The position numbers and the translations under genes are program-made. A stretch of 64,000 bases of DNA. It comes from Auricularia sp. M13. Taxonomy: Eukaryota > Basidiomycota > Agaricomycetes > Auriculariales > Auriculariaceae. Shown here one piece after another: positions 43,955 to 57,995 of the stretch; position 1 is the first letter of the stretch; each line of letters opens with the position of its first letter. The notes beneath the pieces are model-generated. The model did no database searches. It was not told where the DNA came from and saw nothing but the letters and a program-made list of their open reading frames with translations. Location of the stretch: NCBI GenBank assembly GCA_037042915.1, contig CM073196.1:3224001-3288000 (forward strand), read 5' to 3'.

Positions 43955-45374
43955 TCACGAACCCCTGGCCGCGTCGCAGGCGAGACGCCAGCTCCGCACA
44001 ACTCTAGGGAATGCCATGACTATCCAATCACGTTGAAGACGATACATCTCCGGAGGGGCACCGTCGAAATGAGGACAATCCCAGGTCATTGGGCTCTGTC
44101 CACTACAGCCGCGAGTGTGAAAGGGGCGACGTTCGAAATACACATTATAAGCCTGGAACATCTTCCAGCAAGGCATGCAACTGGGTTCGGAAACACCGAT
44201 GTAGGGTTTGCAAGAGCGGATGTGGTGAACAAGGTACTCGAGCAGAGTACATTCGCTATGCTTATACGCATGTGTTGAGGCGACCCATTCGCCATTCATA
44301 TCGGTGCCGAAGAACGCGCGTAGAGGCTCAAGCACGCAAGCGCGCCACTCTGCCTCAAGCTGCGCCGGTCGGGTGGGAGATCCGCCAGATTTATAGAACG
44401 ATTCTGCAGGGTGAAATAGCCTTGGCTCCGAAAAATCGAGTGTGATATGGCGCGGCGAAGGCGGTGACACAGCGATGATTTCATGATTGCGCGTAAACAA
44501 GGCGCGATATCTCGTGTTGTGAGCCACTTTGCCCAGACAGACACGAGCTGCTCCAAGCCAGCATAACTTGCGTAGGAAAAACCGAACTGGAGTTCTTGCT
44601 GATATACGCAGTAAGAATCCGGAAAGGGGGCCAAATGAGTGACGTACAGATCTGTTCAATAGAACGGACAAACAGGGACGACTGATCGTCCTTGAAAACA
44701 CCCCTGACATGGCGATAGAGGCTGGTTTGTGCATCAATGGCATCCATCAACCCTTCATGCTGCCTTGTATCCAGAGACCGAAGACGGTTGACTTTGTCTA
44801 CCGCCTCGCGCAGGAACAATTTGTTCTCCTCGGTCAAGTGATTGATACACTGGCCTCCCAAGCAGTCCGCCTTATGGATGGCGCAATTGTGAGTCAAGGC
44901 TCGATTTAAGGCGGCGACAATGTCGGAAGCCTCCTGCCCGTTTCGAGCCTCGATGGCAGGGGACGAATAGTATAGTTGACCATGAAGAAATGAGGCGTGC
45001 TTCTCCACCAGGCAAGGATAGCTGCTGAGGTCCTTGGCAGCGGCTTCACATGCGGGATCGCTCTGAATCGATTTGATGAAATCCCAAGCAGCATTAAGTC
45101 ATGCGATCGCTGCCTCGGGGACTCCTGCAGTGCTATTGGAGGCGACCCAGACGGTGACCGATGCAGAGAGGTCCAAAGCAGTGGCAAATGTGTCGGATGA
45201 CTCACAAACACAGATGGAGGCGAGTGTGTCGAGAAGGTCCAGGATGCGACGACCGTCGTTGTCGAATTTCTCTTCGTCCATCTGGTTCTGAACAGACAAG
45301 TGTGTGTTGTATTTATTCAAGATACCCATACCGGCAATGCGTATACCGACCGACTCGAGTGTGTCTGTGTCCAT
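43955..45374 (-). pseudogene. OTT_1508-like deaminase family, copy B
   Basis: Tandem paralogue of copy A, on the same strand, with the same one-intron structure. Shared N-terminal start (MDTDTLESVGIRIAGMGILN) and deaminase signature (YKHSECTLLEYLV, then YIGVSEPSCMPCWKMFQAYN). Here the natural C-terminus is present without a MITE (GCSGQSPMTWDCPHFDG to SWRLACDAARGS). The frame appears broken, by about one interruption, so it is probably a pseudogene. A TATA-like TTTATAAA lies upstream at about 45438. Confidence 0.7.
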
Positions 45375-46371
45375 GTCGTAGACGGTGTGGGGAGAGCGAA
45401 GGTTGAATTACAACAGACCGGTGCCGTCTGCAGCGGCTTTATAAACTAATTCGAACGCCGATGTTTGGTCCGGGTCCGGGGTTCACATTCATGTGTCCAC
45501 GCACAATGCAGGAGTCTTGTACTTACCTACTTTCCCGCAATTGCATTGACTGATCCCACAATTCTTGGAAGTTTTATCCGTGTCAAGTAGCACGACAGAG
45601 CATTTGTGCAAGTATCTTCAACCCGCTTCTACGCCCACGCGTACCTACTCAGCTTACTAAGTTATAGCCCGCCCAATCCGTCCAGCGTCAGCGCTTCCAA
45701 CCCTAATATCTGAGTCACTGCCTCAGGTTACCGCATTGCCGTACAACAGGTGCAATCTGGAATTCAGGGTTAACCACTCCGTGGCTCAGCTTGGAGTCCT
45801 GAGAAGCTGCGACTGCGGTGCAAGTACTAGTACCAGTAAAACGTGTTCTGATTGACGGATGATAGAATCATTGTGGGGTTTGTGTCGTTCTATGTTCCGG
45901 ATGACTTCAGGGTAAGTATTATCACTAGCCATCATGCGGCTATTGTAGTGCACTACGTTGGTGGGAGGGTCCTTGTGCCCACTCACTGATCATAAACCCT
46001 CAATACTCGACAGAGGCCCTGAGAAGAGCCTGTATCCTTAGTCCGTCTACCTATTGCTTTGTGCCATTGTGAAGCTATCCCGCCAGGGTGTTTCGCACAT
46101 CATGATGTTCTGAGACGCAAGGAACCCTTGATGAGTCGATGACCCCGGATGTAAATCACAAGCTGCTACTTCGACTCTCAATGCTCGTTTCTCTCAACCA
46201 AGGCAGTGTGTACATTGTGCCAAAGTTGTGAAACCGCCCTATTGGAGTGTTTGTCTCCCTGTTATTGGGCGTGGGCTCCCTTGATTGGTTCATGAGACAT
46301 CCCAGGGATCTTGCCTTGTCATGTACTGTGCTGCTGTGACGGCAGTAGCCCGGTCGTGATGTGCTCTCAAG
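45375..46371. other. Divergent intergenic region between deaminase loci
   Basis: 1 kb between copy B (minus) and the third locus (plus). No gene is supportable. It holds promoters for both sides. Confidence 0.5.
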
Positions 46372-46379
46372 TATATAAA
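46372..46379 (+). promoter_or_regulatory. TATA box of third deaminase-type locus
   Basis: TATATAAA stands 65 bp upstream of the ATG at 46437, the best-formed TATA box in the window and at normal fungal distance. Confidence 0.65.
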
Positions 46380-46436
46380 CCCTCAGTCTTTGGGCATCCT
46401 TCTGCACCTCAGCACCGAATTCGCTACGTCTCAGCA

Positions 46437-47625
46437 ATGGCTCTCAGCTCCAAGTCCCAGCATATCAACGAACTTCTGGCCGCTCTATGCGCCTTTGGTC
46501 CTCGCGATCTGGACGACGCTGGTCGCCGAGTATCCTACAACAAGGACGATGCGAAAATCAAGTTCTTAAACTTCGCCAATGGTCTAGCAGCTGTCTGTGC
46601 CAATCATGAGAGCAAGGGTGTTATCGCCTGTGTCATGCTCAAGCCAACGGCGAACCGCCCAGCGCAACTTGTCGTGACCACGAACGCGGAGGCAGACTTT
46701 CCTCGGGGGATCGAAGGATATCTACAAGATCTATTGGCATGGCTCTTCGCAATTTCTCGATCAGCGTCTGAGGCTGAGGTCCGAGCAGCGGAGACGCAGC
46801 TTTGGAACACCATCCTAGGCTTTTGTTGGCGCAAGCTAACGAAAAGATTTGTAAAACACGGCAAAGGACCCACGGGTTTAACCGAGCTGCAAAATTTCCA
46901 CGCTACTCTGCAGGAATCCGACCCGGATTACAATGTCATCAAGGCTATCTCCGAGCTTTGGAAAGCTGTGGTCACTGCAATTGGTCCGCAAGTTAACGGC
47001 AAGTTCCCACCTAATACGTACCGCGCGCCGTACTTCGACGATACTGGCAAAATGTCAGACAGAGTCCCGAAGAACTCCAGGCTCATTCACACAGCACCAG
47101 AGGGCGGGTGGGAATCAACCTTCGGTAAAGTGATTGAAAAGTATGCAGCCGTTCTCCAGCAGGCAGAGACAGCAAGATGTTCTTTGGCATTTGATGAAGA
47201 CGAAGTCAACAATGACGCAAACATGGTGATTTATAGACTTGACAGGGCCATTAGTGAGTTTAGGTCCCACATATCCTTCATCATATCACTCATTGCTGTC
47301 CACAGATGTCGGGGACAAGGATACCTTCGGGCACCATTTCAACAAGACGGTTTCGTATTTCAACAATGTCAGAGACCTCATTGCATATGCGAAGACAGAC
47401 GAGTTCCGGACATGGGCCACCTCACCCAACTCGGTTGAAGTCGTGCGGTATGTCGGCGACCCAGACACGGTGCTACAGCGGTTTCCGTTCACTGCCTCAT
47501 TCGACACCGGCTCAGCATTCGGCCAGGCCCTTAAACACAGGCTCAAAGAGAGAGGGCAGGACTACGATGATTTCCACGCAGCTTTGATCAAAGGTCTCGA
47601 GGAGAGGATGCGCACTTCATTCTGA
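46437..47625 (+). CDS. Helical protein of the OTT_1508-deaminase neighbourhood (N-terminal type)
   Basis: Two exons (46437-47253, 47306-47625; 52-nt intron, phase 1), 378 aa. Helix-rich with no signal peptide: INELLAALCAFGPRDLDDAG, FLNFANGLAAVCANHESKG (aligns in style with LLDALAGICVRQSSDT of copies A and B), LQDLLAWLFAISRSASEAEV, YFNNVRDLIAYAKTDEFRTW. It corresponds in position to the N-terminal half of the deaminase-family proteins. The deaminase signature itself is on the next ORF, 18 bp downstream. I annotate the two separately because their relation (one locus or two genes) cannot be settled here. Confidence 0.6.
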
Positions 47626-47643
47626 ACTTTCCGGAAATCGACC

Positions 47644-48102
47644 ATGTCGCTTGAACCGAACCACACCAGTCCTGTGCATTGCGAATCCGCGATACCTCCG
47701 TTCATGGTGAAGCACGGATACAACAAGGATGATCTTGTTGTCGACTACATCGGGGTCTCGAAATTGTGCTGCCTTCCCTGCTTCGACTACTGTCGTGCCG
47801 TCGGCGATACGAACAAGAATCTACGGCTTAAAGTGCGCAGCAGCCACAGCAGTACCTTTACTCCCTGGTATCTTCCCGTATACAAGGACAACAATTCAAG
47901 CACGGAGCCGGAGTGGGTGGCCGATGCGCGCGAGAGATTTATCGAGCACATGTGGCAGAGAGTCCTGGACGCCGGTCAGAAGCGGATGGTCCGGCGCAGT
48001 TCAAATAGCACCACGCGCTCCACACAGTCTCTTGGAAGGGCAGAAGGTTCGGTGATGAAGGATATGAAGGCCAAGGCGGGCGGTAAGGAGACGAAGGTCT
48101 AA
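47644..48102 (+). CDS. OTT_1508-like deaminase domain ORF
   Basis: 152 aa. Zinc-binding signature of the deaminase fold: H-x-E in PVHCESAIPPF, then VVDYIGVSKLCCLPCFDYCR with Cys pair, matching IGTSEPSCVPCWNMF and IGVSEPSCMPCWKMF of copies A and B. The C-terminus is basic and Ser-rich (MVRRSSNSTTRSTQSLGRAE). It follows the helical ORF closely on the same strand and is probably functionally linked to it. Domain call is good; start codon and transcript structure are uncertain. Confidence 0.6.
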   Translation: MSLEPNHTSPVHCESAIPPFMVKHGYNKDDLVVDYIGVSKLCCLPCFDYCRAVGDTNKNLRLKVRSSHSSTFTPWYLPVYKDNNSSTEPEWVADARERFIEHMWQRVLDAGQKRMVRRSSNSTTRSTQSLGRAEGSVMKDMKAKAGGKETKV

Positions 48103-48473
48103 AGCACGCCCGAGCATGTATTAGCATTATCATTGTCACTGTTGTTCCTGTCGTTTGTTTTCGTATGCATGAACCGTCTGCTGACTAATCCTCATGTCGC
48201 ATAATGTCCATGTGAAGGATGTACCGGCGACTCAGCGAGTGTCGACACCGCTGCCAGTTCCACAGACTTCCAGTTGGATGTTAAACGGCACACGTTGAAC
48301 GTTGAACAATGACCGGACGTCGAACGTTGGCCTTCTGACTGAGTCCGAGTCAGAGGCAGTGTCAACAACTTTAAACCCCGGACAACAGTTTGGATTCAGT
48401 AGACCGTTGGAACCCACTCGAATTGTTACAATTACAAAATGGACGCAGAGATACACCACCGAATCGCCCACAC
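48103..48473. other. Convergent intergenic region
   Basis: 371 bp between the deaminase ORF and the DDX41 gene. It contains short imperfect inverted copies of GAACGTTGAACAATG-like words near 48290-48310 but no gene. Confidence 0.4.
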
Positions 48474-50631
<2,158 letters not shown>

Positions 50632-51692
50632 TGCGATTCTGCGTGCGTGATGGTCTGAAGACAAAAGCGGGGACACTGACTTACCTAATCACCACTTTGA
50701 CAGGAGGAACACCGGCACGTGACTTTCTCCCTGGCATGGATGAAGAGAAACTGGTTCTACCATCCGGGCGCTCACATTTTCATAGGAAATTATAATATAC
50801 GTGCTATGAGGGCCCCGCTCATCGTTTTTTATCATAGCAATGGGCTTTCCGGGTCACAGGAGGCGCTCCTAGGGGACAATTTAAAGCTGTGAGGAATGTG
50901 CGATTTGAATTTCAGCACTGTACTGCGCTGAGTAACTGAGAGCTGTCTTCTGGTACCGCTTAGCAGGTAGAGTCGAGGGAGGGTACAATGCTCGCAAGCC
51001 AACCCCTCTGACTTGGTCCGGCGAATTGCTATCCCCAAAACAAACGATGGAAAGGGCAGCTGAGACCTCATCTGAAAAGCTGAGACGGGATGTGGCAGAT
51101 CTTCTGAGTTCTAGCTGCCGGCGTTTGAAGTCACGCGGTCTATTCCATGCACCTACCACGGCTTTCTGACGCAAGTGTAGACGTGGATGAACATGCGGGC
51201 ATCAGGCAAGGCGCCTTGACAGGGGCACTTCATAGAATGATCTTCGAGAGTCTGCCTCTGCGAGACACAGTCCTTTTTTTGGCTGTGCCACTGGCAGCTT
51301 CTATTCGTTAGAATTCTAGTAGCTCCGGGAGTTGTGCCACGGCTAGCTAACTGGTGGAACATACCAGGAAATATTTGACAGCTTGAACGCTGTGTGATGG
51401 ATTGAGAAGATGAACCTGAAAGGAGCGGATCTTCCAGGGCTTGCACCGGCATCGCGGCATGCAAAACTCAGGCTCGCCGGGGTCGTTCCGCGCCACACGG
51501 CGCAGAGGCGGGATACCGAAGGCGCTGCGCCGCTGGGCGGCCCCGTGAGCGCGCGCACAAGTTCCTCCCGAGTCAGAGTCAGAAAATCGCAGCATGATCT
51601 CGCAGACCGCAAGCGGTGCTTGGCGCGGGCGGCCGGGCTTATAAACTAAAAGGGATGACGCGCCCAGGCTGCAGCCGAAACACCGAACTCCC
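50632..51692. other. Divergent intergenic region
   Basis: About 1.06 kb between DDX41 and the penta-EF-hand gene. A TATA-like TTATAAA stands at about 51639 for the latter. No other supportable feature. Confidence 0.5.
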
Positions 51693-53047
51693 ATGAACAG
51701 ACTGTCCGCAATGCTCAGCGGCGGCGCCGCGCGCCCCGCCAGCTCGCCCAGCCCCAACCCGCAGCACCAGCATCGCCAGTCGTACGGCGGCCAGCAACAG
51801 CAGCAGCAGCAGCAACAGTACAGCCAGCAGCAGCAGTACCACGCCCCGCAGCAGCAGTACGCCCAGCAGCAGCAGCAGGCCCCGGGCTATGGCAGCAACG
51901 CGTTCGCTGGCGGCTTCCAGCCCCACCGCCGCGCGGGCCCGCCGCCGGGCGCCGATCCGACGCTGTGGGCGTGGTTCTCCGCGGTCGACCTGGACGGCTC
52001 AGGTGCGTCCGCCCTGCCAGCGTGACGCGGACACTAGTCCTGACAGCGCACAGGCTCCATATCCGCCACCGAGCTCCAGCAGGCGCTCGTGAACGGCAAC
52101 TGGACCCAGTTCGACCTCGATACCGTCAAGGTGTGCCCGCCATGCAGCTGCTTGTGTCTGCCGTGTGCGCTGACGGGACGTCTTATATCTGCAGATGCTC
52201 ATGACGATCTTTGTGCGCCTACTGCTTCCTGAACTGGCGCTCAATGGATTTACATTTTATTGCGCAGGATACTGACCGCTCCGGCACAATAGGGTTTAAC
52301 GAGTTTGCCGGCCTGTGGAAGTACATTTCGGACTGGTACGTACCGCCGCCGTCGTTCGTGTCTAATATTCGGCGTGCTGTTGCTGAAGCGGCGCACCCCC
52401 ATTCTCAGGCAGAACGTCTTCCGTCATTTCGATCGGTGCGTGCAGGAAGCCGCCGTTCAAGCTGTCTGTCTGTCTGTCTGTCTGACGCCGTTTGTTTCAT
52501 CTTCCCAGCGACCGCAGCGGCTCGATCGACCAGGGCGAGCTGGGCACGGCGCTCAACTCGTTCGGCTACCACCTCTCGCCGCGCACCATCCAAATCATCG
52601 CCGAGAAATACTGTGCGTGCGCAGCGAACCCCCGTCCCTGGGGCGTGTTCTCATTGACGGCTCACAGCGATCCCAGCCTCTCTGCCCCCCGCGTCAGGCT
52701 ATGGCCCCGCGCCGGGAATCACGTTCGACAGGTATGCCCAACCCGCCGGAGGGATTCGCGATGTGCGCGACTCGCGAAACTGACCGGGCCCCAGATTCGT
52801 GCGGGCGTGCGTCGTCGTCAAGACGCTCACGGAGAGCTTCCAAGGGTGCGCCAATCCGCGGCGACGATGCTCGCGCCCCAGGCGGATGCTCACATTCTGA
52901 CGGACTGACAGGCTCGACACGGACAGGGACGGCATTGTCGCCATGTCTTATGACCAGTTCATGCGGGTGCGTCCTCGCACGGCGGTTCCGCGACTCTTGG
53001 CGGTGTCTGACACGATTCTTTGGCAGGTCGCCCTGAGCGCGCCATGA
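51693..53047 (+). CDS. Penta-EF-hand calcium-binding protein (ALG-2/PEF1-like)
   Basis: Nine or so short exons. The N-terminus is a low-complexity Gln-rich arm encoded by a CAG/CAA-rich tract (51788-51882; QQQQQQQQQYSQQQQYHAPQ). EF-hands follow in order: DLDGSGSISATELQQAL (EF1), DTDRSGTIGFNEFAGLWKYI (EF3 type, before QNVFRHFD), DRSGSIDQGELGTALNSFGY and a late DTDRDGIVAMSYDQFMR. The final residues VALSAP* are split off by an intron. PEF proteins bind membrane/ESCRT partners in a Ca-dependent way. Gln-Pro-Tyr-rich arms replace the Gly/Pro-rich arm of animals. Confidence 0.85.
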
Positions 53048-53351
53048 TTCTCGTTCAGGATGTCACGATTCACGATCATGAATTCTCTTTTCCCCCTCAG
53101 CACACTATTCCGTACAGTACACTAACAACGGTGTCGGGTTTCATAATTGTATTGGTAGCAGCCAAGCACGCGATATACAGTAATATGACAGTATGGGTGA
53201 CGAAAGCCTGGTGCCAGAGGAAAGGGAAAGGCGCGACGATCGCACGCGGGGCGGATTTTCCGTCCGGCGTTGAAACAGTCGATCGCGAGAGGACGGTCTA
53301 TAAGTCGCAGGCAGGCCCCATCCCACGATCCTCGCCCGCCCCCCGCCTGAG

Positions 53352-54845
53352 ATGCCGCAGGAGCTGCCCACGTACTCCCGCCCGTCGCGCTTCCACTACC
53401 GCCTGCGCACGCTGGGGCAGTTCCCGCAGCGCCTGCTGTGCCCGTGCGACGCCGGCGTGGGCACCGTGCGCTCGTTCAGGATCACGCCCAAGTACGATGT
53501 GAGGCTCGACGACGTGCTCAATGCGCGCCATCTCCCGCCGCTGGGCCTCAAGGAGTTTGAGGAGTACCTGCTCTACGTCGAGCGCTCCGCGGAGAACCTG
53601 TGAGACTGCATGCGACTGCGTCGGTGGCCTCGTTCTGAGATGCTGTTTTCAGTTACTTTTGGTTCTGGCTCAAGAAATACGAGGGTGTGTGTTGTGTGAA
53701 TGGGCCGATGCCGGGTAGCGAGCTGATGGTCCGGCCGCAGAGACGTATGCGCGCATGGCCGACGGCGAGGACAAGGACGGCAGCGTGGCGCGCGAGCTGC
53801 GGGCGTCGTACGCCTGCGCGCGCGCGACGTTCCTGATCCCGCACGCGCCGCTCGAGCTCAACCTGCCCGCGGACGTGCTGGACGCGCTGCCGCTCCCGCC
53901 GCTGGAGACAGAGCACGAGGCGCCCGCGCCGCCCGGCGCGTTCGCGCAGGCCAAGCGGCAGGTGACGGACATGCTGCAGCACTCGCTGCACGCGTTCGTC
54001 GCCGCGCACTCGCGCAACGCCGGCCGCCGCCGCGGGCTGTTCGCCATCGCCGTCGGCCTGCTCACGTGCGCCGTCGGCCTCGCGCCCATCCTGCTCTCGT
54101 TCTACGGCGCCGCGCGCAACCGCTGGCTGGCGTTCGCCGCGCTGCCGTGTCTCTGGCTCGGCGTCGGCACGCTCGTCGCGGGCCTGCATGGCGTGCGTCC
54201 GGCGCCTGCTCCCGCTCCCCCGATTCGTGTGCGCTGATATGAGAGGTGTAGGTCTGCGTCGTCATCTTCCTGTTCGGCGACGCGCGGCAGCTGCACCCGC
54301 ACGAGCTCGTGTCGCCCTCGGAGGCCGAGATCGTCCAGGCGCGCGCGCAGACGCGCAGCCGCCGCAGCTCCGTCGCGACAAAAGGCATCGGCGCCGCGCA
54401 CGAGGCCATCGCGCTCGCGCGCACCGAGTCCGCCGTCGGCGAGAAAATCCGGCGCCAGGACAGCAGCAGCCACCTCGGCGCGCGCACCGTCGACGTCAAG
54501 CTGCCGCTGCCGCAGCAGCAGCCGTCGCGCACGTCCATGAGCGTCATCGCGCCGTTCCTCGCGGAGCCCGTGAGCCCGTCGAGCCCGATGAGCCCGCGCT
54601 CGACGAGCAACACCTCGTCGGCGTTCGAGTGGGCCATCGCGCCCAGCAACGCCAGCATACTCGCCCGCCGCTCGAAGGCGTCTGAGAGCGTGCGCAGCAT
54701 CTTCCAGCCGATGGCCGAGGTCCTGAGCCCCATCGTCCGCCGAGGCCAGTGGGAGATTGTCATCCGCTCGTTCCTGGTGGGCCTCGCGGTGGCGCTTGCG
54801 GTGTGCGGCATCTGTGCGGCGCCGTATCGTGGGCGCCGTCGTTAA
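53352..54845 (+). CDS. RGS-domain membrane protein (Rax1-like)
   Basis: Four exons with introns near 53600, 53684 and 54190-54250. The N-terminal RGS-like region reads VLNARHLPPLGLKEFEEYLL, then YVERSAENLYFWFWLKKYE, with the second half after an intron (ELNLPADVLDALPLPPLETE; KRQVTDMLQHSLHAFVAAHS). Two hydrophobic segments follow (LFAIAVGLLTCAVGLAPILL; LAFAALPCLWLGVGTLVAGL), then a Ser-rich cytosolic tail and a last span (FLVGLAVALAVCGICAAP). This fits yeast Rax1, which marks bud sites. TATAAG lies about 50 bp upstream of the ATG. Confidence 0.75.
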
Positions 54846-55205
54846 GGGTCTGTGCCGTGCTGCCTGCTGACTGCCATGCCATGGGTGGCTGCTTGAAGGG
54901 AGATCTAGAGGGGAAAGAAAGAAACCCCGTCAGTTTTAACTCAGATGTATTGTAATCTTCATATACGCTCGTGTATTCGGTTATTGGTAGCAATACACGG
55001 CGCCAACGCTCGTTTTTTTTTTTTCCTTACAAGCATGACGAGGAATTTCGCTCGAAAAGGACAAGAGTGGACAGAAGAAGTGAGGCTGCCAAGCAGCTGT
55101 CGTGGATCTGCCGGCACGTGATTGTTTGTGCCTCGCTTGACCCCAGGATTATAGCGGTTCCTCTTCGTTTCCCTCCTCATCCCATCCCGCTCCCGGACGC
55201 CCACC

Positions 55206-57995
55206 ATGCCGCTCAAGCTCGTCCCCTTCCCGCCCGACATCGACTACAACAAGCAGGGTATTATCCTGCCAGGCACCAAGCGCCCTGGCCAGTCCGGTAC
55301 GCACTATTACAGCAGCGCACTTGAGACGCGAACGGTCTGACGATGCCCTGCCTGTAGCTGTCTACGCCAACGGTACGCCAGTCGCCATATGGCAGAGATA
55401 GCCGGCGCTGAGAGCCCGGCAAAAAAAACAGCATTTTGGCCGCAGGCGCACCCGCTGGACTACGGCGTGAGCGTGCTGGGCGAGGTGTTCGACTCGGGCC
55501 TGCTCTTCGGCGCAGACCGCACGCTCTTCGGCCACCGCCCGCGCGTCCCGCACACGCACCCGCCCCAGCTCGAGCCGCGCTACGTCTGGGAGACGTACGG
55601 CCAGATCGACGCGCGCCGCCGCGACCTCGGCTCCGCGCTCTTCGCGCTCTTCCGCAACGGCGAGCTCGGCGGCGGCGAGCACCCCACCGTCGGCATATGG
55701 GCCGTCAACAGGCCCGGTGCGTCTGCGCGTCCAGTCTTGCTTTTGCCTTTGCTTTTTGCTCATTGCGAATGAAACGAAGAGTGGCAGGTGGTCGACCTCG
55801 CCAACCAGCTGTACGGCTTCGTCACCGTCGCGCTCTACGACACGCTCGGCCCCGACGCAGTAGGTTCGTTGCGCTGTGCTGCTCATGTTCAAAAAGTCCA
55901 TACTGACATTGGTGCCAGAATACGCGTAAGATCGTGCCGCGCGTCGCGGATATCGTGTCATATCTCATTGGATTTCAGAATCAACCATGCCGAGGTCACC
56001 GTCATCTTTTCGAGCGCGAAGAACCTGCCGGCGATCCTGAGACTTGCAGGCGGGGCGTGTCCCAAGCTGCGCCTGCTCGTCTCGATGGACCCGCTTGAGC
56101 CCGACGTGAGGCCCGCGCTCGAGGCGTGGGGCGCGGAGAAGGGCGTCAAGGTCGTCGGGATGGCCGAGAGTGCGTGAATATTGGCCTCACCGGCGTATAG
56201 CACATGCCGGCTTATATCAGCACGCAGTCGAGGAGCTGGGCAAGAAACACAGGATCGAGCCGCCCAAGATTCGCCCGGAGAGCGTCGCGTCGATATGTTA
56301 TACTTCGGTATGTCCTAAAGCTGTCTCACACTAAGCGCGCGTACTTGGTGTTGACGATAACTTTGCAGGGCACGACGGGTAACCCCAAGGGTCAGCAGCG
56401 ATTCGGCTGTTTCTTGCCCTTGCGATCCGAGTCTGACGCGCTGTGTGCCTGCAGGTGCTGTGCTCACGCACAAGGCCGTCGTGGCCGCGGTGTCGGCGTG
56501 GTGCCACGGCGCGGAGCTGGACCACAACAAGACGGTTATCTCCTACCTCCCGCTCGCGCACATCTACGGGCGCGTCGCGGAGCTGTTCGCGATGGCGCTG
56601 GGCGCGCGCGTGGGCTACTTCTCGGGCGACACGGCGAACCTGCTCGCGGACATGCAGATCCTGCAGCCGGACTACCTGCCCGCCGTGCCGCGCGTGCTCA
56701 ACAAGATCTACGCCGGCATCGCGAACATGGCGAAGCAGCCCGGGCTCAAGGGCGCGATGCTCCGCACCGCCATCGACGCGAAGCTCGAGAAGTTCAGGCG
56801 CACGGGCGACCCGAACCACTTCTTGTGGGACCGGCTGGTGTTCCGCAAGGTCAAGCAGGTCGCGGGCGGGAAGGTGTCGGGCATCGCGTGCGGCTCGGCG
56901 CCCGTGTCGCGCGACGTGTTCGACCTGATCAAAGTCGCGTTTGGCGGGCAGAACGTCGAGGGGTGCGTTTCCCTCCCTCGCTCCCTTTTCCCACACCGCA
57001 CACCACACTGACGCGCGGGACAGGTACGGCATGACGGAGACGTGCGCGACCATCTCGCGCACGCTGCCGTTCGACAAGGACGCGGGCGGGTTCGCGGGCA
57101 TGCCGCACGCGTTCTGCCACGTCAAGCTCGTCGACGTGCCCGCGATGGGCTACTCGGGCGACGACAAGCCGTACCCGCGCGGCGAGATCTGCATCAAGTC
57201 CGACGTGTGCATCTCCGAGTACTACAAGGACCCGGAGAACACGCGCAAGCTCATCGACGACGAGGGATGGTTGCACACCGGCGATGTTGGACTCGTCGAC
57301 GAGGCCGGGCGCTTCAAGATTATTGACCGCGTCAAGGTGTGCATCCCCCCGCTTATCCTCTGGCCCCCCCTTTCCTTTGCTGATGCGCATTGTGCGCTGC
57401 GTGTGTGCAGAACATCATGAAGCTCGCGCAGGGCGAGTACGTCGGCCTGGAGCGCTGCGAGAACGCGTACAGCGCGTGCGCGCTGCTGCAGCAGGTGTAC
57501 GTGCACGGCAACTCGCTGCGCGAGTACCTCGTGGGCATCGCGGTGCCGGAGCCCGCGCCGTTCGCGGAGCTCGCGTCGCGCGCGCTGGGCGAGAAGATCG
57601 CGCCGGACGACCGGCTCGCGCTGGAGCGCGCCGCGCGCGACCCGCGCGTCATCGAGCGCGTGCTGCAGGCGCTCGACAAGGAGGCGCAGCGCGAGAAGCT
57701 CAAGGGGTGCGTTGCGTGTTGTCGACTGACTGAATTGACTGGCTGACGGTGCCGCGTTGTGTGTCGGCAGCTTCGAGCAGATCAAGAACATCTACATCGA
57801 GATCGAGCCGTTCAGCGTCGACAACGGCCTGCTCACGCCGACGTTCAAGGCGCGGAGGTGTGTCCTATCTGTCTGTTTCACGCAGTGTGATACATACATG
57901 CACACAGAGCCGACGTCGAGAAGAAGTACGGCAAGATATTCGAGGAGCTGTACGCGGCAGGCATCCCGGCGCGCAAGGCTGCCGCGAAGTTGTGA
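55206..57995 (+). CDS. Long-chain acyl-CoA synthetase, C-terminal AKL (peroxisomal)
   Basis: Multi-exon gene (about 12 exons) coding for the AMP-forming acyl-CoA ligase family. It activates long-chain fatty acids to CoA esters. Signatures: QAHPLDYGVSVLGEVFDSGL near the N-terminus; P-loop CYTSGTTGNPKGAVLTH, assembled over three exons; VISYLPLAHIYGRVAELFAM; YGMTETCATISRTLPFD; GWLHTGDVGLVDEAGRFKII; NIMKLAQGEYVGLERCENAY. The last three residues are AKL, a valid PTS1, so the enzyme likely serves peroxisomal beta-oxidation. Start is the ATG in CACCATGCC at 55206. Confidence 0.9.
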
